A stretch of 22,490 nt of DNA from positions 1-22,490 of the IMG/VR virus record IMGVR_UViG_3300032285_002284, one strand, 5' to 3'. A model generated the notes under the pieces. That model saw only the letters and a program-made list of their open reading frames with translations. It had not been told where the DNA came from and searched no databases. Origin of the DNA: a virus. Position numbers and translations under genes: made by a program. This document shows positions 6,877 through 15,634 of the stretch, piece by piece (the stretch's first letter is position 1; the number at the start of each line of letters is the position of its first letter).

Positions 6877-7860
6877 ATGACAAAAATAGTCCAAGGAATC
6901 GGCGACGCTATTGGCGACGTCGTTAAAGGCGTTGTCAACGTCGTCAAAGGTGTGGCCGACGGCGTTGGCGACCTGGCCAGAAGTATTGCTGACTCGCCCA
7001 TTGGCAAAGCCATCCTGATCGCTGGCGCTGTTTACTTTGGAGGTGCGGCGCTGGCCGGGGGCTTTGGGTCTTCAGCAGCCGGGGGGAGTTTCTTATCAGG
7101 CATGGGGGTCGGGGTAGAAAGCGCGGCCACTGGCCTCAGCAGCGCTTGGTCCTCCACCCTGGCCGGTAACTTTGGAGAAGCGGCCAGCACGATAGGCAAT
7201 ACCTTTGGGGCGGCTGGTACGGCTGCTGGTGAGTCCGCTACATTGGCCTCGCAAATTGCTGCTCCAGCCGCAAATGCCCTTTCATTAAGCGGTGGCGGAG
7301 AAGTGGCGGGCGATGCTCTTAACGCCACTAATTTGAGTGGGGCTGGCAGCGACGCAGCCGCGTATACCCAGGGCGGTAACCCAACCCTTAACGGCCTTAC
7401 TGGCACAACTCCGCCTGCGCCTACAAGCCCATTTTCTTTGGCTCAGCCTCCGACTATTCCAACCGGAGTGCCGCCTGCAATCCCGCCCGGAGCGCCACCA
7501 GCAGCCGGATGGTGGGCTGGTGTTGATCCTTATCTGAAGACCGCCGCTGTGATGGGCGGCACCCAAGTTGTTGGTGGTTTGATCTCTGGCGCTGGCCAAG
7601 CAAAAGCAGCGCAAGAGCAGCGCGATTTTGAAGTGGACCAGGCCGAACTTGCACGCCAGCGTCGCAACAAAAACATGGGCGCACAATTAGACTTCAGCGC
7701 AGTGCGTGCAGCCGCTGCTGAAAAGGCTGCCGCAAACCCGCAGACGGTAACCCAGTGGGACCCCCAAGCAGCCGCCCGCGCTTTGATAGCGCAATACTAC
7801 GCGCAAGCCCAGCCAACTGGCGGGGTTATCAGCAAGTACATGCCCGGCGGCACGGGTTAA
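6877..7860 (+). CDS. Gly/Ala-rich probable internal virion (ejection) protein
   Basis: A 327-residue protein; an AGAGGA lies before the ATG. Residues 1-40 form an amphipathic Gly/Val/Asp repeat region (GDVVKGVVNVVKGVADGVGD). Residues 42-62 are hydrophobic (GKAILIAGAVYFGGAALAG). It continues through a Gly/Ala/Ser-rich middle, a Pro-rich linker (about 180-210), a second hydrophobic stretch (about 222-240) and a helical basic segment (QRDFEVDQAELARQRRNKN). It ends in GGVISKYMPGGTG, a tail shared with the protein two genes downstream. A membrane-active N-terminus with a low-complexity middle fits proteins delivered with phage DNA, but this is inference. Confidence 0.7.
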   Translation: MTKIVQGIGDAIGDVVKGVVNVVKGVADGVGDLARSIADSPIGKAILIAGAVYFGGAALAGGFGSSAAGGSFLSGMGVGVESAATGLSSAWSSTLAGNFGEAASTIGNTFGAAGTAAGESATLASQIAAPAANALSLSGGGEVAGDALNATNLSGAGSDAAAYTQGGNPTLNGLTGTTPPAPTSPFSLAQPPTIPTGVPPAIPPGAPPAAGWWAGVDPYLKTAAVMGGTQVVGGLISGAGQAKAAQEQRDFEVDQAELARQRRNKNMGAQLDFSAVRAAAAEKAAANPQTVTQWDPQAAARALIAQYYAQAQPTGGVISKYMPGGTG

Positions 7861-7878
7861 CAAACACAAGGACATATC

Positions 7879-8307
7879 ATGGCCACAACAATGAATCAAA
7901 TGCAGCCTGCTGTTGACGAAAACAATCCCGAGTTTTTGCGGGCACTTAAATTCGCCATGCGTGTTTTGTACGAACAAAAAGCAGCGGGTGATGTAGCCAA
8001 GCAATTGCGCCTGGCAAAAGATAAAGCCGACGCCATAAGCAACATTGCTTATGACATTACCAGTACGGTCGATGAGCGCACGGGAGGTAAAGTGCCACGT
8101 CAACTACTTGGCCTTTTAGCAATGGCGATCTTAAAAGAAGTTATTGATATTGGCCAGGCAGCCAAAATGAATATTACGTCTCAAGATGCGGCATCCGCCT
8201 TTAAGAACATGCTCTTGCGCTACCTGGGCGAGAACGGTGTCGACACATCCCAGCTCCAAAAAGGAATGGATAAGATTGACCCATCGGTCTTTTCCCAAGG
8301 GGCGTAA
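7879..8307 (+). CDS. Conserved helical phage protein, virion module
   Basis: A 142-residue, mainly alpha-helical protein without membrane segment or recognisable catalytic motif. AAGGA with six-base spacing precedes ATG 7879. Segments such as EFLRALKFAMRVLYEQKAAG and VPRQLLGLLAMAILKEVIDI suggest a compact helical bundle. It lies between two proteins with the same C-terminal motif, so it is probably also a virion or assembly factor. I do not recognise the family with certainty. Confidence 0.7.
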   Translation: MATTMNQMQPAVDENNPEFLRALKFAMRVLYEQKAAGDVAKQLRLAKDKADAISNIAYDITSTVDERTGGKVPRQLLGLLAMAILKEVIDIGQAAKMNITSQDAASAFKNMLLRYLGENGVDTSQLQKGMDKIDPSVFSQGA

Positions 8308-8309
8308 TT

Positions 8310-8630
8310 ATGCCTAGACCCAGTAACATCAGCTTGGACGGCGACGCACTAGACCGTTCGGGTGATCCAATAGTAAGACCGAGGGCGATTCCAACGACTG
8401 TAAATCCGGTTACTACTCCGGTGTACACGCCCCCGCGCGGAACCGACCGGCAACAATCCGCGGCTGTTGTTGCGCAGAATTTTAAGAATGCTCGGTGGGA
8501 CCCGGAGCAAAGTCTTGACGACATCCCGGTCAGATACCGAGAAAAACCAAGTCTTAAACTGGACCAATTGCAAAAAGCTCCGCCGCCAAGCGGCTTAGTT
8601 TATAAGTACATGCCGAAGCTCGGCGGGTAA
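8310..8630 (+). CDS. Small Pro-rich probable virion protein with shared C-terminal KYMP motif
   Basis: A 106-residue protein, mostly polar and Pro-rich and probably poorly ordered over residues 1-45. Then come a WDPEQSLDDIPVRYREKP segment and the end PPSGLVYKYMPKLGG. Both the WDP segment and the G-x-x-x-KYMP tail recur at the end of the 327-residue protein encoded at 6877-7860. It starts two bases after the upstream stop. The shared tail suggests both bind the same partner, for example the portal or another core protein. The partner is unknown. Confidence 0.7.
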   Translation: MPRPSNISLDGDALDRSGDPIVRPRAIPTTVNPVTTPVYTPPRGTDRQQSAAVVAQNFKNARWDPEQSLDDIPVRYREKPSLKLDQLQKAPPPSGLVYKYMPKLGG

Positions 8631-8648
8631 GAAACAAAGGAAATTATT

Positions 8649-9941
8649 ATGGCAGGCGAAGGTTTAATCTGGTCCGGCATTGGGCAAGGGATTGCTAACG
8701 CCGGTTCCACTATGGGCAGTTTTCTCATGCAGCAACAAGCGCGTGAGGCTGAGCGCGATTACCGCGAAAGACTAGCCCAGGAAACACGCGATTTTCGCGC
8801 TGAGCAAAACGCGCTGTACAAGCGCACTGCGGATGATCAGAATGCTGGGCGTGCTGGCAAGGACCAGGGTGTTCAGATAGAAGACCTCGCCCCTGGCGGC
8901 AGAGCCGCAAATATGATGGCCAACAAAATGGGTATGTCCGAGGCTGAATACGAACAGTTTTATAAAGCCAACAAAACCGGTGACCTTAGCAGATACGCAA
9001 AACCAATTGGCACAACGCTTGACGATACGTATGGCGAACAAACCGTAACCGAAGTACCGCAGGCGTTGAAGGAAGAATTTGCATTAAAGCGAAAAACGCT
9101 TGGCGAGCTTCAAGAATCTTACGTTCTTAAAAAGGATTACGACGCCGTAATGAAAGGCCGTGAGATCGGTTTCAAAACCAACATGGGCCAAGCCGCTTTT
9201 GAGAAACCCGAGGTTGCGCCGCGCGCCGGTCAGGCCGTAGCAGTAGCCGAAGGCAAACCTTTGTACGACGTGAAAGACGGCACGCAGTTCAACCAGTACA
9301 GCGGCAAAAACGAAGCCACGGCTGTAGGTAGTTCAGTAATTGGTGAGAACGTGGCCAAAGCCGGTTTAATTAATTTCAAAACTGGCGTTGGCCAAGGCGT
9401 TTTAGCTGGCACCACCAAAATGGGCACAGGCTCCGGCGCGGTTGCGGCCTCAGAAGGCAAGCCGATTATCAACGTCGAAGGCGGTGAGCAGTACAACCAG
9501 TACAGTGGGGAAAGCAAGACTACGCCCCTGGGCAAATCGCAAATCGCCGAGAACCAGGCACAAGCTGGCCAGGCTGGCGCGCTGGCTAAGAAGTACGGCA
9601 AAGAAATAGAGAAGATTGACGCCGAAATTGCGGGCGGCATGTTCAACAAGAACAGCAGCGAACGACTCAGCTCCGTTATCAACTCTGCCAACGCAACTAT
9701 TAAATCACTTATGGACGGCGGCAAGGGGTCTACAAAAGAATCCCAAGCAGCCTGGCAACGTCAATATGATGATGCCGTGGCTGTTCGCGATCAGGCTTAT
9801 TCTTTGCAGAAAAATGCTTTGGAAGCTAAGAACAATCCATCCGCAGTGCGGAACCCTGGACCAAGCACAAGCACATCTGCACCGGCGGCTGGCAAGCGCC
9901 GATCTTTTAATCAACAAACTGGTTTATTTGAATACAGATGA
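8649..9941 (+). CDS. Probable internal virion protein with two tandem 68-residue repeats
   Basis: A 430-residue protein; AAAGGA precedes ATG 8649. Residues 1-25 are Gly-rich and weakly hydrophobic (GLIWSGIGQGIANAGSTMGS). Residues 26-60 form a very charged helix (QQQAREAERDYRERLAQETR). Residues 172-307 contain two tandem repeats with shared EGKP-x-x-x-V and FNQYSG/YNQYSG blocks, followed by helices and a flexible Ser/Pro/Ala end. The layout resembles podovirus internal-core or ejection proteins. Its stop overlaps the start of the 1895-residue gene (ATGA), which supports co-translation with another likely ejected protein. Confidence 0.7.
   Translation: MAGEGLIWSGIGQGIANAGSTMGSFLMQQQAREAERDYRERLAQETRDFRAEQNALYKRTADDQNAGRAGKDQGVQIEDLAPGGRAANMMANKMGMSEAEYEQFYKANKTGDLSRYAKPIGTTLDDTYGEQTVTEVPQALKEEFALKRKTLGELQESYVLKKDYDAVMKGREIGFKTNMGQAAFEKPEVAPRAGQAVAVAEGKPLYDVKDGTQFNQYSGKNEATAVGSSVIGENVAKAGLINFKTGVGQGVLAGTTKMGTGSGAVAASEGKPIINVEGGEQYNQYSGESKTTPLGKSQIAENQAQAGQAGALAKKYGKEIEKIDAEIAGGMFNKNSSERLSSVINSANATIKSLMDGGKGSTKESQAAWQRQYDDAVAVRDQAYSLQKNALEAKNNPSAVRNPGPSTSTSAPAAGKRRSFNQQTGLFEYR
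9162..9569 (+). repeat. Two tandem 204-base coding repeats (68 residues each)
   Basis: Copy 1 covers residues 172-239 and copy 2 residues 240-307. Shared landmarks in order: I-x-FKT-x-x-GQ, VA-x-x-EGKP, QF/QY-NQYSG, and S-x-I-x-EN. The copies are diverged at the protein level with no length change. Confidence 0.75.
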
Positions 9942-12900
9942 AAACCATTACTCTGCCGGATGGGGAAGACGCCGACTTTCCCGACTCAATGTCCGACGAC
10001 GACATTCTGCGGGTATTGCGTGCAAAGTTTCCAGCCCAACCCAGCCCAGGGCGACGCGACGTCACGCCGTTTAAAGCAGCCCCAATTGTTGAGCCGGTAA
10101 ACAACGCTGGCCGAGGTGTTATTAATCCACCGGCAGAGTTTGTTGCACGCCAGTCGTACTCTACGGTTAAGCCGGTAGCAGCCGCGCCTGAAGTCTTGCC
10201 GGATTACAGCCCAAGCGGTGATGACTTTGGCTCGGCCATCATGTCCGCTGCTGCGCCTGCCAACCCTAACGCGCCGGGCATAATTTCCCGGATTGGATCG
10301 TTCTTAAAACCAGAACCCAAAAGCGTTTTAGAAAATTACCAGCCCTCGGCTGAAGAACGCCAAACGGAAATTGACAAACGGTTGGCCGTTGGCGCAGGAC
10401 CAATCAGCCAACAAACCTTGGGCACTGCTGACCTAGTGCGCAGCACTCTCGGTACTCAAGGTGCTGTTAAAAGCAACGACGCCACAGTAAATCGCGTTGT
10501 CAAATTGCTTAACGAGAAAAAAGCTCCGGCTCAATTTGCGGACGTGATTGAGCGCGCCAACAACCCGGCAACTATTAGCGGCGCTCAACAACAAAAAGCT
10601 AACGAATTTAGAACCGCTGGTGAATGGGCTGCCGATACCTTGTCAGCCGTAGGCCAAGGCGCAACCAGTCTGATTCAGCTACCTACCGCCATCATTGCCC
10701 CCGGTAGTTCTTTGGCCAAAAGCCTTCAAAAAACCCAGGAAGAATTACAAGCTCAAGAGTCGGATGTCTTGAAAGCTCAGCGGGCTGAACTAACCACCCG
10801 CGTTCAAAACGAAGACGGCTTCTTAGGCAAATATTTTGAGACCGTAAGGACCCTGGTTACAAACCCGGCCATTGGTTTATCGGAAGCCACCAAACAAGTG
10901 CCTAACTTTTTGGGCGTGCTTGGCGCGGCCAAGATTGGTGCGGGTTTAACTGGTCTTGGTGTAACAGCCTTGGAAAAAGCATCACCTACTTTTGCTTTGG
11001 GCGAGGCAATCAGCGGGGGCGCGGTACGCAGCGCGGCCACAGCCACGGGCGCAAACGTGGGCGGCTTTACCGGCTACTTGGCCCAGACCAGCGGCGACGC
11101 TGCCCAGTCTACCTACGCCAGGCTTACTGATCCAAAGCAAACAGACCCGGCTATCTGGGACAAAAACCCGGACTATCAAAAACTGCGTAAAGAAGGCAAG
11201 ACCCGCGAAGAGGCCATCGACGAGATTGCTACGGCAAAAGCCCGTTTGGCTGCGGTGATTACCGCGCCCCTGGCCGTGTTTGGGTATGCTGGTGCTGAGG
11301 CAGCAATGGTAGCCCGTGGGGCTGGCCAAGCCGCAGCAAACATTGCCACGCCAGCGGGCGCGGCCAAAATGTTTGCAAAAGATATTGTGGGTGAAAACAT
11401 TGAGGAAGGCGGCACCCAGCTTGGCAGCAACATCGCCATTCGCCTAATAGATCAAAGCCAAAAACTGCTTGAAGGTGTGCCAGAAGCTATGGCCACGGCC
11501 ACGGTTACTTCCGCGCCTTTTGCTGCCCGTGCGGTACAGGCTCACGTACAAGACGCGCTGCGTCCTGCCGCCACGCCATTCGATGTAGTCGGCGATCTCT
11601 ACGCTCGCCGCGCCCTGGACGTGCAGTCCTACGACGCCGCGCTCATCAAGCCCTACCAGACAGCCAAAGTCCAGCAGGACCAGACTAGCCTTCAGCAATC
11701 AACCACGGCAGACGCCGCAGCCGCAGCGGCAGATAGCCTGTCAGGCTCCGTAGATGAGCTTCTGGTGCCCGGAAACGCGATCACGCCCCTACCCCTTGAG
11801 CCAACCTTCCGCGTGGGCGAAATGACCCCTTCTGTGGGCCGCGCTGGGCCGGGGTTTGATGCAGGATCGTTGCCTGGGTTTGATCTTGGTACTCAAACCG
11901 CCGTTGAACCGGCTCCGGAGATCAGCACAGAAACCGAACAACAGTTTGGCTTGGACAAGCTGCGCATCAACGCGCCCAGGCCGCGCAGCGTCCAAGGTAC
12001 ACCGGTCGCTGACCTGACAGACGATCAGCTCCAGGCAATCACTGGCGATGAGAGCGTCGCGCCTATCTCCCGCCGCAGTGCAGCAATTGAGCTGACCGCA
12101 CGCCAGGACGAAGCTGGCGCATTTACTCAACGCGCAGCGCCCCAGCAGACAGCCGCGCCAAGCACGGTCTCTTCTACGCGCACAATGACGCCCGAAGAGC
12201 TGGGCGCAATGCCGATCCGCGACAGACGCGCATTGGCCAGTCAGTTTGATCAGACGGAGAACGAAGATGGCACCATTACATTCACAACCAAACCTGCGTC
12301 AAGTACCCAGGTTGTTTCAATCCCCCCACTCCCTGGAACAGAACAAACCCTCGGAACAGCGCCAGTGCGGGATGTCGGTAATCAGCCAGTCCTTGACAAC
12401 GAAACAGTACGAGCAGATGCGCAACGATCTCTGGACCGTTGGGCCGTCGACAATGGCCAGGCCATTCCTGCAAAGCTAAACCCTGCACCTGAAGCTGAAG
12501 ACCGGGCTGTCAGCACGATAGCCAATTTGCTGGGCAGCCAGTTTGGTACACGCGCTATCGCGTTCCACGACACCAGCCCTGGTTCTGTCCAGGGTGTGGC
12601 CGTTGGCGGCACTGCCTTTGTCAACACAGCCAACGTGGTGACCAACATCAGCAAGGTGTCTTTGCATGAGCTGAAGCACACGATTGAGCAGATCGCGTTT
12701 ACCGAGCGGCAAGCTGGTTTGACCAACACGTCAGCTCAGAAATTCACGGCCCAGATCGACAGCATCTTCGACGACATGACCGAAGAGGGTAAGCGCGCCT
12801 ACGTCACCAACTTCCTGCATGCCGCAGAGCTGGCCGCTCTTGACTCCACGCCCGACATAAAAGAAAGCCGCATCCAAGAGATACTGCAATCACCAGTCTT

Positions 12901-15625
12901 GCGTTCAGAGATGACAGCCGACTTCATGGGCAACCGCGCCACAGATAAAGCATTCTGGGCTGATGTGGCCCAGGCTGATCCGGGCGGATTCAAAGGCTTT
13001 GTGCAAAAATGGGTAAGCGTAATTGACAACCTGATGGCCACCCTGCGCGGTAAACCCACACAGGTGGAAACCGAGTCTGCTAAAGTTGACCAGTACGTGC
13101 GTGACCTGGGCAAAGCCAAGATGGTGGCACGCGAAGCGCTGATTGCATACCGCCAAGGAACGCTTCAGCAATTTGAATCAGCACCCGCCGCCAGCTTGCG
13201 GCAAGGAGAAATCAATGCACCGACCGTTACCGCAGCAGGAAGTGAAAACCTACCAGGACCAGCAGCGCAGGATCGACCAGGCTTTAGCAAAGATGGGGGC
13301 GGTCCGACCCCAAGCTACGGCACCGCAAGAGCAGGCGCAATCTCCGTTGTCGGCAGACACTACTCAACAACTCCCCGTCAGACGCTAAGTGGAGCCTACT
13401 ATGGACAAGGACTCAAGGGGGCAGAACGTACTCGCCTGGACAGTAGCACTGATCCTCGACTTAAAAACCGCGTCTACTTCTATGTTGACCAAGGCGCAGG
13501 TATTCGCCCCGAATCCGGGGTCGGCGGATACGCACACGAAACCAAGCTGGACAACATCTACGACCCACAGACTCAACTGATCAAACCGCAGGCCGACGCA
13601 AACGCGTTCGAGTCAGCGGTCATCAATGCAGGGTTTGACGGTTACATCGCGCCGTTCGGTAATGGCCAGTCAGCCGTAGTGCTGCTGGGCCAGAAACACA
13701 AGGCCGTGCCTGTCAAGCAGATCGGCCAGCCCCGAGCCGCAGCTCTGCCAGCCGAGGCCGCGCCCACCACGCTCAAGAAGGGCCTGCTTTCACGCGAGGC
13801 CAGCCAGGTCGACACCGGCAACATCCCCGGTTCGCGCATGCGCATGGGCACCCTGGAGATTCCAGCGGGCCAGGTGGAAGCGGCCAACACCGAAATGGCG
13901 CGCATCGGCAGCCAGATTCGATTTAGCAAAAAAGAAATGGTTGGCCCACCAGCGCCGGAGGTGAAAGACACTGGCGTGTACCGAGACGTGGCCGACAAGA
14001 TCAAGATGTCCGCTGCCGAGTACAACGCCAGCATGCTGCCCCTGATGACCGGCAAGACCGGGGACAACACGTTCAAGACGCCCAAAGTCGGCGGTATCCC
14101 CGAGGTTGTGCAATGGTTGACTAATAGGCGTATGGCATCTGGCCTGCCGGTTTTAAATATTAAGAAGGCTGGCGACCGCACCACCCTGGCCAAACTAATG
14201 GCTTCTGAGGCCGTGGCGGCAATCCGCAGCGCAGGTAATGCGGTCGAGTGGTACGACGAAACTGTTGCAAAAACGCTACAAATCATGGCGGTCAAGTACC
14301 CCGAGCTGAACTCCGACCCAAATGCACGCAACGCATTTTTGATCTCTGTTGCTATTTCGTCACAGACGATGAATGTCGAGGACAACCTGCGCTATGCGTC
14401 TGCCCAGTACGAGGCTTTCCGCAAAACGGGCAAGTTTCCCGAAGTTGGCACCGGCAAGTCAGCACCCGCAATGGCCAAAAACTTCTCTCTAGCAAACAAG
14501 TTGTTGGCCGAGTTTGGCGCAGATGACATGGGCCGGTTTTTGCAAACCGCGTTTACCAAACGCGAATTGGAAATGTCCGGCTTCAAAATCGGCGGCGAGT
14601 CGATGGACGAAAACTTGCTGGGGTCAGCAGTGTTTGGGCCAAAGATCGGATTTGGTTTCTACAGCAACCTGGCCGGGAACTTTGAGCCGGTGACAATGGA
14701 CATGTGGTTCATGCGCACGCTTGGTCGACTGACTGGGACTTTGCCAGCGTTTGACCCGGTGCTGTTTCCCAAGCAAGTGGCCAAGCTGCGCGCCGCCCTG
14801 GCCGAAACCGGCCCAGCCGAGAGGGGTGTCTACGCTGCCCAGTTTGACCCGGCTGCCGTCCAGGCTGCGATGGAGACGGACGAAGGGGCCATCGCCCTGG
14901 CCCGCCAGATAAGCAGCCTGCATAACCGCCAATTCATCAAGGAGCGCGCTGCGTTTGACTCAGGCACCCGGATTAAGACATCCCTAATTGGCGCAGCCGA
15001 TTCGATTATCAAGTCGGCTGACAAGCCAACCGACGCCCCCGGCAGCGGCGGTGAGCGCCAGCTTATCCGTGACGTGGTCCGCCAGATGGTCGTCATGGTT
15101 GAGGAGCAGACGGGCAAGCGCGTGCCACCGGCAGCGCTCCAGGCTTTGATCTGGTATCCAGAGCAAGAACTCTACAAAAACTTGGGCGTAAAACTCCGGG
15201 TGACTAGCCAAGACTACGCAGGTGCGGCAGAATCGCTACTACAGAAAGAAGGTTTCGATGGACAACAATTACGCACAGCAGCCGAATCTGGACCAGGACG
15301 AGCACGACAAGTGGCTGGCCAGCCAAACACCGGAGCAACTGGACCGAGCGGTAAGCCGACTGGGGGCGCTGTTCCGTTCCAAGGAAAAGAACGGGAAGAC
15401 TTCATTGGCGCAAGAACCGACCGGTTCAATGCAACCCAAGTAGTCAAGCAGCCGCTAAAGAAAATATTTGAAGACTTGGCCAAACGCGGCCTGGCCAAGA
15501 CACGCGCCGAAGCTGCATTCACTGCACGCCCGGACGGCGCGCAAATAAAATATGTCCAAGAAAATTTCCACGACATCTTGATCCAGCTTGAAGATGCGGA
15601 CAAGGTTAAGATCAATTGCAAATAA
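9938..15625 (+). CDS. Giant polyvalent virion protein (1895 aa): zincin, ART-like and HhH-GPD-like regions
   Basis: ATG overlaps the upstream stop (ATGA). Residues 1-33 hold an 'LPDG...DFPDSMSDDDILRVL' start common at the N-terminus of phage ejection proteins. Residues about 300-530 contain Gly/Ala-rich hydrophobic stretches that may be membrane-active. Residues 910-914 are HELKH, an HExxH zinc-protease motif, with Glu991 or Asp995 (SEMTADFMG) as possible third ligand. Residues about 1130-1265 hold a domain with GRHYS (His1141), RVYFYVD (1178-1184) and GVGGYAHE, resembling the ADP-ribosyltransferase-type domain of polyvalent proteins. Residues about 1430-1600 have AISSQT (1472-1477) and VTMDMWFMR (Asp1588), reminiscent of HhH-GPD DNA glycosylases. 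The domains are joined by Pro/Gly/Ala-rich linkers. Such multi-domain proteins are thought to enter the cell with phage DNA and act on host defences. HExxH is seen directly; the ART and HhH calls rest on pattern memory. Confidence 0.8.
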   Translation: MKTITLPDGEDADFPDSMSDDDILRVLRAKFPAQPSPGRRDVTPFKAAPIVEPVNNAGRGVINPPAEFVARQSYSTVKPVAAAPEVLPDYSPSGDDFGSAIMSAAAPANPNAPGIISRIGSFLKPEPKSVLENYQPSAEERQTEIDKRLAVGAGPISQQTLGTADLVRSTLGTQGAVKSNDATVNRVVKLLNEKKAPAQFADVIERANNPATISGAQQQKANEFRTAGEWAADTLSAVGQGATSLIQLPTAIIAPGSSLAKSLQKTQEELQAQESDVLKAQRAELTTRVQNEDGFLGKYFETVRTLVTNPAIGLSEATKQVPNFLGVLGAAKIGAGLTGLGVTALEKASPTFALGEAISGGAVRSAATATGANVGGFTGYLAQTSGDAAQSTYARLTDPKQTDPAIWDKNPDYQKLRKEGKTREEAIDEIATAKARLAAVITAPLAVFGYAGAEAAMVARGAGQAAANIATPAGAAKMFAKDIVGENIEEGGTQLGSNIAIRLIDQSQKLLEGVPEAMATATVTSAPFAARAVQAHVQDALRPAATPFDVVGDLYARRALDVQSYDAALIKPYQTAKVQQDQTSLQQSTTADAAAAAADSLSGSVDELLVPGNAITPLPLEPTFRVGEMTPSVGRAGPGFDAGSLPGFDLGTQTAVEPAPEISTETEQQFGLDKLRINAPRPRSVQGTPVADLTDDQLQAITGDESVAPISRRSAAIELTARQDEAGAFTQRAAPQQTAAPSTVSSTRTMTPEELGAMPIRDRRALASQFDQTENEDGTITFTTKPASSTQVVSIPPLPGTEQTLGTAPVRDVGNQPVLDNETVRADAQRSLDRWAVDNGQAIPAKLNPAPEAEDRAVSTIANLLGSQFGTRAIAFHDTSPGSVQGVAVGGTAFVNTANVVTNISKVSLHELKHTIEQIAFTERQAGLTNTSAQKFTAQIDSIFDDMTEEGKRAYVTNFLHAAELAALDSTPDIKESRIQEILQSPVLRSEMTADFMGNRATDKAFWADVAQADPGGFKGFVQKWVSVIDNLMATLRGKPTQVETESAKVDQYVRDLGKAKMVAREALIAYRQGTLQQFESAPAASLRQGEINAPTVTAAGSENLPGPAAQDRPGFSKDGGGPTPSYGTARAGAISVVGRHYSTTPRQTLSGAYYGQGLKGAERTRLDSSTDPRLKNRVYFYVDQGAGIRPESGVGGYAHETKLDNIYDPQTQLIKPQADANAFESAVINAGFDGYIAPFGNGQSAVVLLGQKHKAVPVKQIGQPRAAALPAEAAPTTLKKGLLSREASQVDTGNIPGSRMRMGTLEIPAGQVEAANTEMARIGSQIRFSKKEMVGPPAPEVKDTGVYRDVADKIKMSAAEYNASMLPLMTGKTGDNTFKTPKVGGIPEVVQWLTNRRMASGLPVLNIKKAGDRTTLAKLMASEAVAAIRSAGNAVEWYDETVAKTLQIMAVKYPELNSDPNARNAFLISVAISSQTMNVEDNLRYASAQYEAFRKTGKFPEVGTGKSAPAMAKNFSLANKLLAEFGADDMGRFLQTAFTKRELEMSGFKIGGESMDENLLGSAVFGPKIGFGFYSNLAGNFEPVTMDMWFMRTLGRLTGTLPAFDPVLFPKQVAKLRAALAETGPAERGVYAAQFDPAAVQAAMETDEGAIALARQISSLHNRQFIKERAAFDSGTRIKTSLIGAADSIIKSADKPTDAPGSGGERQLIRDVVRQMVVMVEEQTGKRVPPAALQALIWYPEQELYKNLGVKLRVTSQDYAGAAESLLQKEGFDGQQLRTAAESGPGRARQVAGQPNTGATGPSGKPTGGAVPFQGKEREDFIGARTDRFNATQVVKQPLKKIFEDLAKRGLAKTRAEAAFTARPDGAQIKYVQENFHDILIQLEDADKVKINCK
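13215..13388 (+). CDS. Possible overlapping small gene (57 aa), +1 frame inside the polyvalent gene
   Basis: An ORF in the +1 frame of the 1895-residue gene. AAGGAG at 13203-13208 lies six bases before ATG, as good as any site in the window. The product starts MHRPLPQQEVKTYQDQQ, then has RRIDQALAKMGAVR, probably a helix, and a Gln-rich tail. In the same bases the main frame codes only a Gly/Pro/Ala linker between zincin and ART-like regions, so the small frame may be the constrained one. A second such ORF at 15258 has a similar motif. Chance remains possible, since out-of-frame ORFs of this size are frequent here. Confidence 0.4.
   Translation: MHRPLPQQEVKTYQDQQRRIDQALAKMGAVRPQATAPQEQAQSPLSADTTQQLPVRR
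15258..15443 (+). CDS. Possible overlapping small gene (61 aa), +1 frame inside the polyvalent gene
   Basis: GAAGG at 15248-15252 is five bases before ATG. The product has an acidic/polar N-terminus with LDQDEHDKWLASQTPEQ, then LDRAVSRLGALFRSKEK and a short polar tail. This looks like a natural small helical protein rather than random out-of-frame sequence. The main frame here is a low-complexity linker (for example GQPNTGATGPSGKPTGG). Its LD-R-A-V-S-R-LGAL segment aligns with ID-Q-A-L-A-K-MGAV of the other +1-frame ORF at 13215. Expression is unproven. Confidence 0.45.
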   Translation: MDNNYAQQPNLDQDEHDKWLASQTPEQLDRAVSRLGALFRSKEKNGKTSLAQEPTGSMQPK

Positions 15626-15634
15626 GGACCCACT

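Noticed and set aside
12246-12479. Third +1-frame ORF in the giant gene, with GGAG seven bases before ATG 12267
   Set aside because: The ribosome site is weaker, the product lacks the LD-x-A...GA motif, and the main frame over its second half looks like normal protein rather than linker.
13389-13580. ORF following the 57-residue +1-frame gene in the same frame
   Set aside because: The main frame here is the conserved ART-like domain, and the alternative product looks random.
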